DNA from: Xiphydria camelus
Lineage: Eukaryota > Arthropoda > Insecta > Hymenoptera > Xiphydriidae
DNA: 64,000 nt
Direction of reading: 5' to 3'
Assembly: GCA_963678675.1 (NCBI GenBank)
Contig: OY783192.1
Span: forward strand, 39,400,906-39,464,905
Of this stretch, positions 25,246 through 35,380 are shown in pieces (position 1 is the first letter of the stretch; each line of letters opens with the position of its first letter). The notes below the pieces were generated by a model, which searched no databases, was not told the DNA's origin, and saw only the letters and a list, made by a program, of their open reading frames with translations. The position numbers were made by a program, and so were the translations under genes.

Positions 25246-28200
25246 TCACTCGGGCGGCCTCTTATGTTGTCTCCAACCGTGGAAGCACTTGGTAAACCGT
25301 CGAGATTCTTTGCCCTTGGCTGCGAGGAACAGTTTGCGAGGTTTCTCAGGTTGCTTTACCCGTAAATGTTGTATATACACCTATATCACAAATTATGCAA
25401 GGATAGAATTATTCGATGCGCAAAGCGGTTATGTCTCCGCCAGTTGTACATTAATATTGCGTAAGTGCTATCGTACCTGTGCCGATTTGTACGCCAATTT
25501 AATTTCGACTTCCGAACAACGCGTACCAAGCCAGAGGAACACTTGTTCGCCATTGTCCAGTATCATTATGTCGTCGTCCGCCAGATCGTCCTGAGAAATA
25601 AATGGGTCGATGCCGGGCTGAGAATGCGCGCGTGTGCTTATACTTGAGATACGTACAAAAAAAAGTTTACGCTCACCTGGCAAAAATCTGTGCATTTCTC
25701 ACTGATAGTAAAGTATCCTTTCCCGTTGGAGCACCTGAACAGTCTGGTATAATCCATGTACTCGGCATCCGTGTCGTACGATTTCTTCCCGCCGAGTCCC
25801 ACCCAAAAGAAATTGTCCGGTTCTTCGCCCTCGTTCAATACTTGCAAACTGATCCATGGCTAAAATATAATCCGTTCCGGTTTTCAGTTATTCATTACGC
25901 GCAGTAATTACGCATCAGTGATCGTTAAAACTCTCACGTTATTGAACATTTCTTCGGCTATTTCCTCGACGAGTCTCGCTTCCTCGCTGTCAGCCTTGGA
26001 ACCGATCCAAACGTAAACTATACCAGTTTCATCGTCATTGTTGAACGGCACATTCAGGATGTAACTGTGGGGAGAAATTCGATGCATATTTCATCACCGA
26101 GTCGGTAAATGGATATCGGACGTAGGTCGCGCCCGCGAACGATCTTACGGAAACGGTCTTTGGCTCACCAGAAAGCCGAATTCAACAAACTTGCGTCCGG
26201 TAGCACTTGAATCAGTCTGGTGCACAAGGTGCTGCCGTTACTTCTCAAATGATAAAATTCGACTCTGTTACTGCCCGGCGTTTTCGGTTCTTTACGTTTT
26301 CCATGGTGTATGATGAACTTTCGCTTAAAGTATGCCATGAACTTTAGACTTTCCTTCTGCTGATGCGTTCTGACGACTTCCAACTTCTCGCCGAACAACG
26401 ATTTAAATTTCTTCTGCAAGCTGAAAGCGACAACGTCGAATTACGTACAATTCGAGAAGAGTTTCGCGAGCTTCCGTCAACACCCGCCTCTCGTACCCGA
26501 ACGTAAACGTAAGCCAGCCCATGTTGCCCGCATCTCTTCCTTGCCAAAAGTACACCGTGCTTTGAAGGTCATCCTCGTATTGTTCGTCGCCATCCTCCGT
26601 TTCCATAACGTCCGAGGGCTGTTATCAAAGAGACAAACAACGCGGAATAGACACAAGGACGCGACGGTTTCAGTTTCCACGCATGTGTGTGTGTGTGTGT
26701 GTGTGTGTGTAGTGCAATATGTACCATCCAATAACGACATAAAAACGCGTAACAATCGCCGCTGTAAAAGTGTCCCAGTTCTTCCTCCGGGAGACGGACG
26801 AACTTTCTTCCCTCCAGCACGAGAGCCTCCATGACTTCCAAATCATCGTTCCATTCCGCCATTAGTTGTTGTGCCTCCGCGGCTGACATTAAAAGTCTGC
26901 GCGGCATGAATAACGCGGCAAGATCGGCCTGGTGGAAGGAACAAAGAATCGGATGCAATTGCCGACAGGCGCGGCTCAAATCTCATCATCGATGAGTTCG
27001 ATGAGTTACCTTGGTATCCTGCTGCTTGGCCCATTTGGTCAGATCGGCACCGGTTTTAGCGACAGATTCTGCCGTCCTGGTAAAGTCCACCGCGATGACT
27101 TCGTCCCAACCGGTAAATTTCGACTTGAATATCTGATGAAGATATCAGTTGGATAAACGAATGGAAGCTTGCCGTGATCGCACGTATCGATCGACGCGAC
27201 ACGGATCGATAATTTCAACTCGCGCGCGTACCTGTGATTCGGTTCCTTCTTGTAGTCTCGTCACCAATGCATAGTCCGGTCGCTCGATCATGTTGAACAG
27301 CTCTTGAGACAATTTGACCGCCGCGGCGCGAACCAATCTCGTCGATTTCTTTCCGAACCTGTAATGCGAGTCGATAAGTCTTCCTCGATCGAATTCCAAG
27401 CTACAGCGCATATATTACGCGTCTCAGTACGATATTCCGGTTTGAGAAACATCCACTCACCAAACGTACACGTCCAAATAACAATCCAAGATGTACACGT
27501 TCCGATTGCTCAAAAGAGTGTTGACTAATTTTCCATGTGGCACTTCGACTTGCGGTAATTCCAAATATCCCATACCCAGCCTAACTTGGTACAAACGAGG
27601 TGTCACCGGGGTGAAGTTCGAGTCTACGTGTTCCTACAAATGTGCGCTCGGTATACGTAGATTCGACTGTATGAAGCGAGCCGTAAATCGTCATTTATTC
27701 ACGCGCGGTACGTACAATAACGGGTTCCGCATGCTCCTTGGTCGCGCCCAAGGACAACCAGAAATCCTCAGATTCCGAACCCATCGTCTCCGTTAGGATA
27801 TCGGCCTTGTTCTTCCTCTCATTCTTATTGATCTTTTCCGCCATTAATCGAGCTTTTGATTTCAATGTACTCTTTGCCTTCTTTCCGCACCACATGAATA
27901 TCTTACTATTGGTATCAAGAACGAACACATAGCCGGGATCCAAGGATCCCACGCACACTGGCACTGGCTCCAAGTGGATCGAAGCACCTGCTGCGTGAAC
28001 TCTGTAAAGCCTCGTAACCGCTGGCTGGTGAAGAGTAGAGGAAAAAATGATTAACTTGGTACCCCGCGTGGCTCCTCCGGCTTCCTTCGCGTATACGTAT
28101 CAGTAGCGATGGAGAAACGGTATTAGATTCACAGCGCATGCTCACCGTGTCCTCCACGGTATAAAACCCGGAGGACGTGCGTTCTCCCTCGATATATGTA

Positions 28201-31082
28201 ATCTCGGAATCGAACAACATCAGAAACTCGTCCGATTCATCTCCCTGCTCCTCTCTGATGGTGCGACATTGAGCTTCGAGATAATTTCGCAAATTCACAG
28301 CGTGAATCGCCGCGCAGGCTCGCTTGTCCAACTGTTCGTTATTGAGTAGCAATTTAGTCATATAGCTCTATTCTACCCTCCTAGCCGCGAGTGTTTTGAC
28401 GTCATCTTCGTCGTAATCCTTATCGTCACTATCAATTACCGTAGCTTTTTCTCCTATCCAAAAGTAAATGGCCCAAGTCAACGAGCCAGCTTCATCGACT
28501 CCAGTTTTGAGGACTATATAACAATCTCCCTCGTAAAACTTGCCATGGGCCACTTTCTCGATTTGATTAGGTAGGAAATTCTCAATTTCCCATATCGATA
28601 ATCCCGGGACTTGCCCGGCGTCTTGATCGAAGAATTCCGAGTAGTCGAGCGGGGGCTTTTCGAGCGTTTCGTCCCATCTTTTTGGCCTGGGGATATTCAA
28701 GAGAGTACAATTTGAATCGAGAGCATGTAATCGAGATACACGCGCGACACACAATAATTAAACGCACTTCAGCGACTCGGCTTTTGCGTCCTCCCAATCC
28801 TTCTCCTTGTTCTTCTCCTTTGCAATATCTTTCATGCCCTGAAAATGACGCGTCAGCCCTCACAATCGCCTGTATATATAAATCTCCATTTTTTTCTCAC
28901 ACATTTATAAGCCCGCGAAATCGATCAACGGCGCCGCGTATACCTTGAGAATCTTCGCTTGATCTTGATCCGCTTCCTCCTGATCTCTCCTTCGTCTCAA
29001 TCGCATCTTACGTGCGATGGGATCCTTGCTACTATCTGATTAATGATATTGGATTAATTAGGCAGATGGCGTACCACACACGGTACGAGAGTACACCACA
29101 AGTGCCGATATACTACTTCTTCCACAAGTGCAATCATTTTCACGTAAAAATCCCCCGATCGTTGAAATTAATACGTACTCGCAGTTTGAACTGGTGCGGG
29201 AACATTCGCACCGGCTAGTCGCAGCTGATGTTGCAGGGAAAAGTCTATATTATAAAATTCAATGCCGGATCCTCGTTGTATTTCCGTAGGTTTAGGCGGC
29301 ATTACGAGATTTGGATTTTCTCGCAAATCGAGTTGATCCAAATCGGTGAGTAAGTGAATTGCATCTGGTACGGTGATCAATCGATTCGACGTTAAAATCA
29401 ATTGTTTCAGCGATCCGCATCTGAATGAAAGAGAGAGAAAAAAAGATGTTACTTCCAATGCGCGTAATATGCAACACGATCGTAATGTGAAACATGCCTG
29501 CACAATCCTTCGGGTATCATCTCCAGATGATTCTTAGCGGCGGAGAATACTTGTAGCGATGACAGCTTCCCAATTCCGGAGGGGATTCCGTCAAAGTCCA
29601 ATTGATTGTCGTTCAGGTACAATCTCCTCAACGTAGAGATCTTTGTGAGCGAACTCGGCAATGCGGTTAATTTATTTCGACAGAGATTCAACGTCTCCAG
29701 CTTTTGCCACGAGTCTAAAAGGATTCGACGCCGATTAGTGTCGTCCTTCCTAACGTTTTATGACTGCAAGCGTATGACGCGCTTAGTCGTATTCACCAAT
29801 GGCGGCCGATAGTTCTGCAATCTGATTGTCACTGAGATTGAGTCGACGTAAATTCGGGAGGGAATAAAGTGCGTCCGGCACCCGCGGCAGTGCGTTCTGC
29901 GATAAATCGAGTTCCTGTAAATTGGTGAGACTCTCCAGGCTCGAGGGAATGTTGTTTACCGTGCGTTGCGTATCCCTCATTTGCAGCGTAGTCAAATTCA
30001 TTAAGGAGGGTAATTGCCTGCACGGTCGCACGATCCATGGTTACCAATGTGTTTTCAATGTAGGAAAAAAAAATGAGATGTGGCGCGAAAAGGAGAAAAG
30101 AAAAATCTATACCTCAATTGAAAGTGTCCCAGGGGATTGTGGTTCAAGTTTAGAGACTGCAAGTTAGCCAATCTACGAGTTTGCGGCGGTAAGGTTTCCA
30201 GCTGATTGTGACTGAGGTCCAAGAATAGCAAGTCGGTCAAATGGATAAACAGCGTGTTAGGAATTGCTTCGATGCTGAAGATAAAAGAAATGTATAAAAC
30301 TACTACATCCACGCGTCCGTCGTGAAAAAATCGCGAAGCCATCTCTCTTACTGGTTATGGCTCAGATTGAGATTGAGCAAAGATCGCGCCCTTTCCAAAC
30401 CCTCGGGAACTTCTTTCAAGTTATTGTGGCTCAAGTCCAATGTCGTTAGCTCCTCCAAATGAAACAATTCCGCCGGTATACCGCTTGTTTTAACATTATT
30501 GTGCCGTATGTTCAATGTCCTGAGACAGCCCAGTTCGGTAAGCTCTCCGTATAAACGCTCCAATTTGTTCTTCACCAGAGAGAGGTGTTCCTGCACGATA
30601 GAACGTATCTATCTATACCTTCACGACGTGTCCGCCTTAATCTGTCTTTAACGTCTCGAATGTCTAAATCGCGAGTGGGCACTAGTGATAAGCTTTTGCT
30701 TTAATTAGATTAGGACAAGACTTGAAGGTCGCTCAAGATTTTAAATACGATAAGAGTTCCAGGAATTCGTTTGTTAACAAATTGTGATTCCGTACTAATT
30801 TAAGTAATTTTCCCATCTCCACTGGTATTTCCGATAGGTTTGTTTTGTCCAGTTTGAGCCATTGTATACCAGTCATCAATCGAACGGATTCTGGAAATTT
30901 ACCATCCTAGAAAAACGATTAGACACGGTTTAGGATAAGTCGGATATGTGGAAGCGCAAAATTTTGAAAGACTCCTCAACTCTGGAAGTAACGCGAGTAG
31001 GGGGGTACTAAGTACTTACCCCAAAATCATTACTACTAAAATCTACCCCACGGACGAAAGGCAATACACCCGTGTTTGCCAT
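25246..31082 (-). CDS. fliI: Flightless I homologue (LRR + gelsolin repeats)
   Basis: A many-exon gene on the minus strand. It starts [20 protein letters not shown] (exon 31022-31082) and ends KRPPE then TGA at 25246. About the first 400 residues (31082 down to about 29170) are leucine-rich repeats, for example [50 protein letters not shown] and [11 protein letters not shown], closing with [16 protein letters not shown] linker with a RRxRD/AKDQ-type acidic-basic stretch follows. Then come gelsolin-like domains from about 28680 ([26 protein letters not shown]) to the end ([16 protein letters not shown]). Two sets of three gelsolin modules are expected in the family; segments matching modules of both halves are seen. 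The protein binds actin and acts as a nuclear-receptor coactivator and signalling scaffold. Exon borders are GT-AG and frames join wherever checked. Confidence 0.96.
26691..26711. repeat. (TG)n microsatellite in flightless I intron
   Basis: A short run of about ten TG units inside an intron of the minus-strand flightless I gene. Confidence 0.9.
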
Positions 31083-31118
31083 TGCGTATTTCTCTCTCCT
31101 TCAATGATCTCCTGATGA

Positions 31119-31145
31119 TCGCTTTTTTTTTTTTTTTTTTTTTTT
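31119..31145. repeat. Poly-T tract upstream of flightless I
   Basis: About 24 consecutive T residues, some 40 bp upstream (in gene orientation) of the flightless I start codon. It lies in the 5' UTR or promoter region. Confidence 0.9.
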
Positions 31146-32190
31146 AATAGAATACGCGCATTCGGAAAGTGTCTTTCGCGAGGCTAAATTCGTAGACTCT
31201 CTCCTATCGAATTAAAGGCACAATAATTTTACTGAAATGCCCGGTACAGTACTTTTGGAACATCAGAGCCTGCCCTACCTTATAACATTTCCTGTTTCAG
31301 GATAAAAAAAAAATAAGCAGACACGCCGTTTCACTCTTCCTAAGAAATCAACAAATCAGTGAATCAGACACTCGATGAAACTTTTGCCATTTTAGGGTTG
31401 CTTAGGTTAGAAGACCTCGAACTACATACCTATGTATGTATGCATGTGTGTACAACATATATGTATATTCATCATAGGTATCGTATGTAATACATATGTA
31501 CACACATACATAAGTATGAGTATGCTCAACATGAAAAGAGGACCGCTATCCGATGGGTGCTTTCCATTTATGACACAAGTCGACACACTTCTATTAAGCC
31601 GGGTCTTCACTGCGCGAAACTGTTTCGCGAAAAAGAGAGAGTGAGTGAGAAGAGGGAGCGCGAGAAAAGAAGGTGTCGCGTCTGTAGTCAGACTTAACTT
31701 AAAATCCCTATTTCCGGAAATTACTAGATTTTGTGGCGGCATAGTTTAAACGCTTTGTATTAACGTTTAATCATCATTGTTCACTATAAGAAGTAATAAA
31801 TAGAAAAAATGTAATATAGAGAAAGAGTGAGGGCGCCGGAGATTGCGTGATAGACTAAATACCTAGGTCGCACTTCGCCGCGCAGTCTCTATTTAGAAAA
31901 TCATAAACACCCTCGCTGCGAGTGCGTAGCGCAACTGTGAGATAAATAGGAGACTTAAGTAAACCACCGCGATCGCCGCGGGTCCCTTGCTTAAGGAAGT
32001 CATAAATTCCCTTGAATTAGGTTTTTCCTTTCATTGCAACGAACTAGACTCGAGGGACTCGTAGCCGTAAACGATTTCTTATAAACAAACCCTTGGTAGC
32101 GTTACCCTCTCGAGAACAACGAAGCCTTGCATCAGGTCACGTATGTATAGCTCGAGATGGGGGTGCGAGTGTGGACTGACAGTGGGTTCA

Positions 32191-32320
32191 GATGGGTGCG
32201 GAAGGCTTGCGGAGTGCGGAATGCGGAAACAACGTTAGCCAATCAGCTCTTCCGCGTGCGTACTGCCTACCAATCCGCACCGATCCGCATGCCGCACTCC
32301 GCATGCTTTCCGCACCCATC
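32191..32320. mobile_element. Palindromic MITE inside LTR A
   Basis: Inverted arms GATGGGTGCGGAAGGCTTGC and GCATGCTTTCCGCACCCATC enclose a centre with GCCAATCAGCTCTTCCGCGTG. A related copy, itself interrupted, is at 33801-34246. About 130 bp and non-coding. Confidence 0.8.
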
Positions 32321-32650
32321 TCAATCCCGCTTGAGTGGGACTAAGAGCTTTGTCCACGACTAGCGTTAGATGTGTGATTGGTGCCCTACTCCTGCCGAGG
32401 GGCTGGGTCTAGCGTGATAATAGCGAAATACTCTGCGGCGCCGAAGGCAGAGCGCATTTGAAAACTTGAGAGTTGGTGCTGTTTTTGAAAATACCTATAA
32501 TTATTGGTGATCACCTAGTTCTTGCCTTGTGTTTCTTTCATCGAGACTGAAATCAAATCCCTTGTCTCCTGAACCCGCACTTTCTAGCAGAGCGGATTAG
32601 CGTTCTACGGGCCCGGACCTGCCCTCCGCATCGGACAACCAGCTCGGAAC

Positions 32651-33586
32651 TGTCGCGTCTGCATCCAGACTTGACCTAAAATCCCCATAACTTTTGGAAG
32701 TTACTAGATTTTTGGCGGCGCATTCAAACTCTTTGTATTAACCTCTAATTATTGTCATTTTGTTAAGCAAGTAGGGTATAGATGGATTGTAATAGAGAGA
32801 AAGAACGAGAACGTCGAAGACTGCGTGATAAGTTAAATAAGTCGCAGGCCACCGTGGTTTCTATTCGCGAGATTATAAACACCTTTATTGCGTGATGGAC
32901 AGGGGATCTGAGTCGCGGGCCGCTGCGAGCTCCGTTTGTAAATATGGTATCCCCTTTCGCGGACCGATAGGTCGTAGTTCATTTACCTAGCAAGAATAGT
33001 TCTCCTTTCTTTGAGACACGTAGGCGTGCGCGCATAAGATTTGTTATCAATACGCGCTTCGGATTGCGGGAGTTCGTGCGCGGTAGACCCACGGTTAATG
33101 AGGGCATGTTTTCTTTCGAGTGCGTGGGATTGTGCGCGCCAGAATCAGGGTCGATGCGTGCTTTCTTCGCACGTGGACGCGTGGAGCGTGGATTAGATCA
33201 TTGTGCGTAGACGAAGAAAGTGGGAGTAGAGTCCTTGACTACGACTAGCGTCGAGTATCAGATTGGTTCCCCACATTAGCGCTGAGTATTTGATTGGTTC
33301 CCCGTTGTTACCGAGAGGCGGGGACTTTTGATTTAAAAGGATGCACTTTGCCGCTCGAGGTGCACTCAGATACCGATTTATAACGACAAATTATATTCCA
33401 ACTATGTGTTAAAATATAATTCATTGGTGATCACCTAATTCTTGGATTAAGAGTTTTCATTTCTCCACCTGCAATAAAACTCTTCATCTCCCGATCCCGC
33501 TCTTTCCGAGCAGAGTGGTTCAGCACTCCACGGGCACGGACCTGCCCCCTACAAACGGACCAAGAAGACCAGCCCGGCACGCAACA
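32651..33586 (+). mobile_element. Solo LTR, subfamily B (936 bp)
   Basis: Starts TGTCGCGTCTGCATCCAGAC and ends AGCCCGGCACGCAACA, flanked by the direct 4-bp repeat GAAC (32647-32650 and 33587-33590). Inside are CCAAT-type ATTGGTTCCCC boxes, a TATA-like GATTTAAAAGG near 33333, and AATAAAA near 33473, the layout of an LTR promoter plus polyadenylation signal. It is inserted in the last few bases of LTR A; after GAAC the LTR A end GCAACA resumes. Two more copies of this subfamily lie at 46581-47725 (reverse) and 47754-49599. Confidence 0.9.
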
Positions 33587-33800
33587 GAACGCAACAAAGG
33601 AGACATGACTCGCGCAACAGTTTCGCGTAGAATTTCGCGCAGTGAAGACCCGGCTTTAGAACCACCAACTGATTGGAAGGCGCCAGCAGAAAGAACCAAT
33701 GGTTTAATTTTGTGTCGACTCGTGTCAGTTAAATGTGGAAAGCACCCATTGTAACAAGTACCTAGGTAGGTAGATAAACTTCGCGCTCCACCGTCAAGCG

Positions 33801-34246
33801 GGGTTCTCATGCGTCCGGGAAGCTTGCAGAGTGCGGAATACGTAAATACCCTCAGCCAATGAGCTCTTCCGCGTGTGTACCATATGTCCGCGATCAATTT
33901 TACCATAGGAAAATTGCGATTATTGCATGAGCACCGCTTGGGTCTCCTCGTCCAATAGAATCATCGGAAAAGCGTGAATGCGCATGCGTAGTCACCGCGA
34001 GTGTTGGCGTGACGTTGGCGAGTGCAGTTCGATTTCGATTTCGATTCTCGCGTCGAAGTCGAACTGCACTCGCGGATGACTACGCATGCGCAGTCACGCT
34101 TCTCCGGTGATTCTATTGGACGAGGAGACCCGCAGAGGTGCTCATGCAATAATCGCAATTTTCCTATGGTAAAATTGATCGCGGACATATGGTACTGCCT
34201 GCCTATCCGCACCGATCCGCATGCCTTCCGGACGCATGAGAACCCG
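33801..34246. mobile_element. Second copy of the 32191-type MITE, split by another hairpin
   Basis: The left part (TCTCATGCGTCCGGGAAGCTTG...CAATGAGCTCTTCCGCGTGTG) and right part (TGCCTGCCTATCCGCACCGATCC...CCGGACGCATGAGAACC) align to the two halves of the MITE at 32191-32320. A 311-bp palindrome (33881-34191) separates them. Confidence 0.8.
33881..34191. mobile_element. Inserted 311-bp foldback element, GTAC duplication
   Basis: Perfect-looking terminal arms CATATGTCCGCGATCAATTT and complement, continuing inward for well over 100 bp with few mismatches. Flanked by GTAC on both sides (33877-33880, 34192-34195); the uninterrupted MITE copy at 32191-32320 has a single GTAC at the same point, so this is a target-site duplication. 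Confidence 0.88.
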
Positions 34247-34468
34247 GTGTCAGCGTTTCACTACCGCAATAAAGCTAGTGGACATGAAAAATCATCCCGA
34301 CCCGCGCTGGAACTCGTAAGGGTGCCACCGTGCCACCAATTCAATTCTGATATTTCGCTACCCCGAAAAATGTTAGCCCACATAGCACCATCTAGCCGAT
34401 CTAGCCCCTGAGCGTGTAACCTCCCCCTACGCGAGTGCATTAACACCAATTAACCTGTATGTGGTATA

Positions 34469-34616
34469 AAGGCCATCACACGTGAAAAAACGTAAGCAGT
34501 AACAGTAAGGATTGACCAATCAGAAATATCATTCTTACGGAATTATGCTTAAATAGGCTTTCTGATTGGTCAATCCTTACTGTTACTGCTTACGTTTTTT
34601 CACGTGTGATGGCCTT
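34469..34616. mobile_element. Short foldback MITE, 148 bp
   Basis: Arms AAGGCCATCACACGTGAAAA and complement; the two arms of about 60 bp are nearly identical, with a short loop (atcattcttacggaattatg). No clear target duplication. Confidence 0.85.
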
Positions 34617-34628
34617 AAGAAACTCCCT

Positions 34629-34735
34629 GTTCTCTCATTTTGCTGTCCTTCTCGAACTTGTCCAAAATGAGTGTGCGACAAAGAGACTCTTATGCGTTCA
34701 CCCGGGTTAATCGACGTTCTCACTCGCACTCACAC
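34629..34735. repeat. Dispersed palindromic repeat, copy 2
   Basis: Matches 11050-11188 through CCTTCTCGAACTTGTCC, GTGTGCGACA and CACCCGGGTTAATC, and ends in GTTCTCACTCGCAC, the complement of the start of copy 1. Confidence 0.65.
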
Positions 34736-35380
34736 GTTTCCTAGGTATGTATGCGCCCCATTCCTGAAAGCACGCGGTATAATTAGCATCCTCTCGAAAT
34801 CACACGGTATATCATATAAATGATTCATTAGCAAAATCGGTGGAAAGCAGGCCAAGATATTAGATTCCAATTTTTTTACCTCGGATCAAAGCGTTTCATC
34901 TTTCGCAGAATTTCGAGCAAATCAGTATGGAGAGGAGGAAGGATATAGCTTTTTTCGCTATTCACGATTTAAGAGACTGAACTAAATGCATCGTTGCCCA
35001 TAAATGATATAAAAAAAAATCTGTTTAGATAAATTAATGGACACTGTAATTTTGCATCGCGTTTACAGTTTATCGGTGTTCAAACGTCGAGCGAAACGCT
35101 AAAGGCGCTCATCGAAGCAGGAAAACCGACGAGGCTCATCTATTTTACGACGCTACGAGAGATGTGAAGGTTCGCACATGTGAAGCTACCTCAACTGAAC
35201 ACGAGTCAACTCGTTTACGCCGCAAAGTTAAGCGGCCGTTATGCGGCTAATTTCGATCACGCATCTCTTGTCGAATCGGTGTACCATTGTCAGACTGCCA
35301 GACCTTCTGCGTCTAGTCAGTTGAACATTGTGCGATACTGGATATTTTTTTAAAAACAATTACGAATTGCTTTACGATTT
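34736..35380. other. Intergenic, nothing recognised
   Basis: No coding, RNA or repeat feature could be supported. It lies downstream of the coiled-coil gene, which reads leftwards to 35381, so the left part of that transcript's 3' UTR should fall here. Confidence 0.4.

Larger units (their letters stand above)
31674..33596 (+). mobile_element. Solo LTR, subfamily A, itself interrupted
   Basis: Begins TGTCGCGTCTGTAGTCAGAC and ends ...GCAACA, the usual TG...CA termini. Flanked by the 4-bp duplication AAGG (31670-31673 and 33597-33600), as left by Gypsy-type integrases. The body includes a GGTGATCACCTAGTTCTTG motif shared with the other LTRs here. It is interrupted near its 3' end by a second LTR (32651-33586) and carries a palindromic MITE at 32191-32320. 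No gag or pol sequence, so a solo LTR formed by recombination. Confidence 0.85.
31554..33749. mobile_element. Host foldback element split by LTR insertions
   Basis: The outer arms (TGGGTGCTTTCCATTTATGACAC at the left and its imperfect reverse complement ending AAATGTGGAAAGCACCCA at the right) and inner arm blocks (AAGCCGGGTCTTCACTGCGC against GCGCAGTGAAGACCCGGCTT) are inverted repeats now 1.9 kb apart. Everything between 31670 and 33600 is later LTR sequence bracketed by an AAGG duplication. Removing it restores a compact palindrome of a few hundred bp. Confidence 0.8.

Noticed and set aside
31674..33596. Complete LTR retrotransposon with two LTRs
   Set aside because: The two LTRs belong to different subfamilies, are nested rather than flanking, have different target duplications, and no gag/pol lies between them.
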